The translations under genes were made by a program, and so were the position numbers. A model generated the notes under the pieces. That model had not been told where the DNA came from. It saw only the letters and a program-made list of their open reading frames with translations, and searched no databases. DNA of 64,000 nt, taken from Phytophthora sp. 'mugwort'. Lineage: Eukaryota > Oomycota > Peronosporomycetes > Peronosporales > Peronosporaceae. This document shows, piece by piece, positions 62,864 through 64,000 of the stretch. The DNA is taken from positions 4,960,001 through 5,024,000 of the forward strand of contig JAUCEF010000005.1 of assembly GCA_033558025.1 (NCBI GenBank), given 5' to 3'. Each line of letters opens with the position of its first letter. The stretch's first letter is position 1.

Positions 62864-64000
62864 TTACTTGTGCGGCTCGAGCAGCGAGCGACGCATGCGC
62901 TTCATGTGATTGTTCCATTCTTGGCCGTTCGGATTGGTGAGTCGGTACTGCAGCTCTTCTTCCGAAATACCTTCGGCCATATTTACAAGAGAGCCGAGCA
63001 CCGTGCGAACGTAGTTGGCGCAATCCTTATCTGGGCGTGCGCACTTGTAGTTCCAAAGACCTTTGTCCGCGTTGAAACCGAATTCCAGCACTGCCTGGCG
63101 GTTGGGCGTCCTCGCGACCAGCTTCTGCACCACGGGGACATCCTTCGGATCCAACCGCACAATTGAATCCAGCTCGATGTGCGTGTTGCGAGGACCACCA
63201 CAGGACAGCTGGACGCCGTCGCCTGCCTGGTTCAGCGTTGCCAGGAAGTCCACCGTGATGAGATCCGACCACTTCCACTTCAGGTATTCTTGGTGTGTGT
63301 TGGTTACATACTTCGTGTTCGGACAAAACACTACGCCGTCCGTGTAGTGAACGCGCTTGTCGTCACTGTAGATGCGGCCAAGGCTGTCGTCGCGCTTCTT
63401 AACACGTTGGATCTGGCGAAACACCTCCATGATGTGGCGGTGCGGCACCCATTTCTTGCGCAAAATGAGCAAGATCGCATGGCGATTGATGTCCAGGTTG
63501 CGAATACCCGACGCGTACGGCCCCCTACATTTTAGAAGTGATACAAGCGTAACAAACCGTTCAATATCTGCCTAACGAGGAGCAATGAGATGAAAACGCA
63601 CTCTTCCGACAAAAAATCGTTCAATATCCTGAGACGCTCAACGAACGGCTTGTCGACGTGCGAGTCCTCGGTGGACGGGCCCGTCGCAATGATATCGAAC
63701 GCAATAAACACATAGCGCTTGTCCTTCTGGTGAAACTGGTGGAGAACAGAAAGCAAACTAGCGGTTAACAACAGAAAGTGTGGTGAACATTCGAGAGCAA
63801 CAAGCATACCACAAGCTCGCCGTCGAGGACGGTGCCCTCGGGCAAAACCAACTTCAACAAATCCAAACCTGACGCAGCAAAAGGCGAATTGGAGCGATCC
63901 ACCAGCACGGTGGTGCCACCGGCCACAACGAGAAAGTAGCGAACTCCATCCGTCTTCTCTGAAACGAAATACTCACGACTTTGCACCAGAGGAATGTGCC
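62864..64000 (-). CDS. mRNA capping enzyme guanylyltransferase (5' part outside window)
   Basis: Three exons are visible (64000-63810 continuing off the edge, 63735-63602, 63524-62864). The enzyme transfers GMP to the 5' end of nascent mRNA through a lysine-GMP intermediate. The nucleotidyltransferase motifs appear in order: motif I EKTDGVRYF with the catalytic Lys, motif III LPEGTVLDGELV, motif IIIa KRYVFIAFDII, motif IV HYTDGVVFCP and motif V YLKWKWSDLITVDF. An OB-fold-like C-terminus ends in RMRRSLLEPHK. The N-terminus, including whether an RNA triphosphatase domain is fused, lies beyond 64,000. Confidence 0.92.

Noticed and set aside
1..64000. tRNA, rRNA or other structured RNA genes
   Set aside because: I scanned for tRNA-like B boxes and rRNA landmarks by eye and found none I could support. 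A covariance-model search would be decisive.

Overview
The window looks like nuclear DNA of an oomycete, most likely Phytophthora or a close relative. The evidence is a Crinkler-type effector remnant (LFLAK and HVLVV-type motifs), short GT-AG introns of roughly 35-110 nt, an oomycete-style initiator promoter (TCACTTT followed by ATTT), divergent QA-type bZIP proteins, and chromodomain-bearing Ty3/gypsy elements. No species is assigned.

Positions 1 to about 23,400 form a repeat-rich, gene-poor island. In order it holds: a truncated, decayed gypsy element (1-3484, minus); a broken Crinkler effector gene (3786-5790, plus); two small ORFs that resemble giant-virus-type proteins (5928-6475); one intact divergent bZIP gene (7417-8373, minus) with decayed relatives on either side; a long unassigned decayed stretch (8.4-12.6 kb); a hAT transposase remnant (12.74-13.27 kb); a gypsy protease fragment (13.5-14.15 kb); a gypsy element bounded by two LTRs (14893-19917) that has lost its reverse transcriptase and RNase H; a 38-bp-arm hairpin (20055-20150); and a decayed hAT transposon interrupted by LTR-like DNA (20275-23020).

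From about 23.5 kb to the end the DNA is compact and gene-rich: a FYVE/membrane-anchor protein, Iml1/DEPDC5 (GATOR1), cornichon, katanin p80, two identical urate oxidase genes in a perfect inverted repeat, the B-block subunit of TFIIIC, a mitochondrial PPR protein, Clp1, snurportin-1, a 1,894-residue propeller/coiled-coil protein, the ribosome-export GTPase Lsg1, a probably N-myristoylated AGC kinase, a canonical bZIP factor, and the 3' part of an mRNA guanylyltransferase. The genes do not form a pathway. They are housekeeping functions in trafficking, RNA metabolism, ribosome export, nutrient signalling and purine catabolism.

From cornichon onward, 13 consecutive genes alternate strand without exception, giving head-to-head pairs with 170-205 bp between start codons and tail-to-tail pairs as close as 33 bp. 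Exon structures were worked out by hand from splice sites, reading frame and family similarity; no search or alignment program was run.
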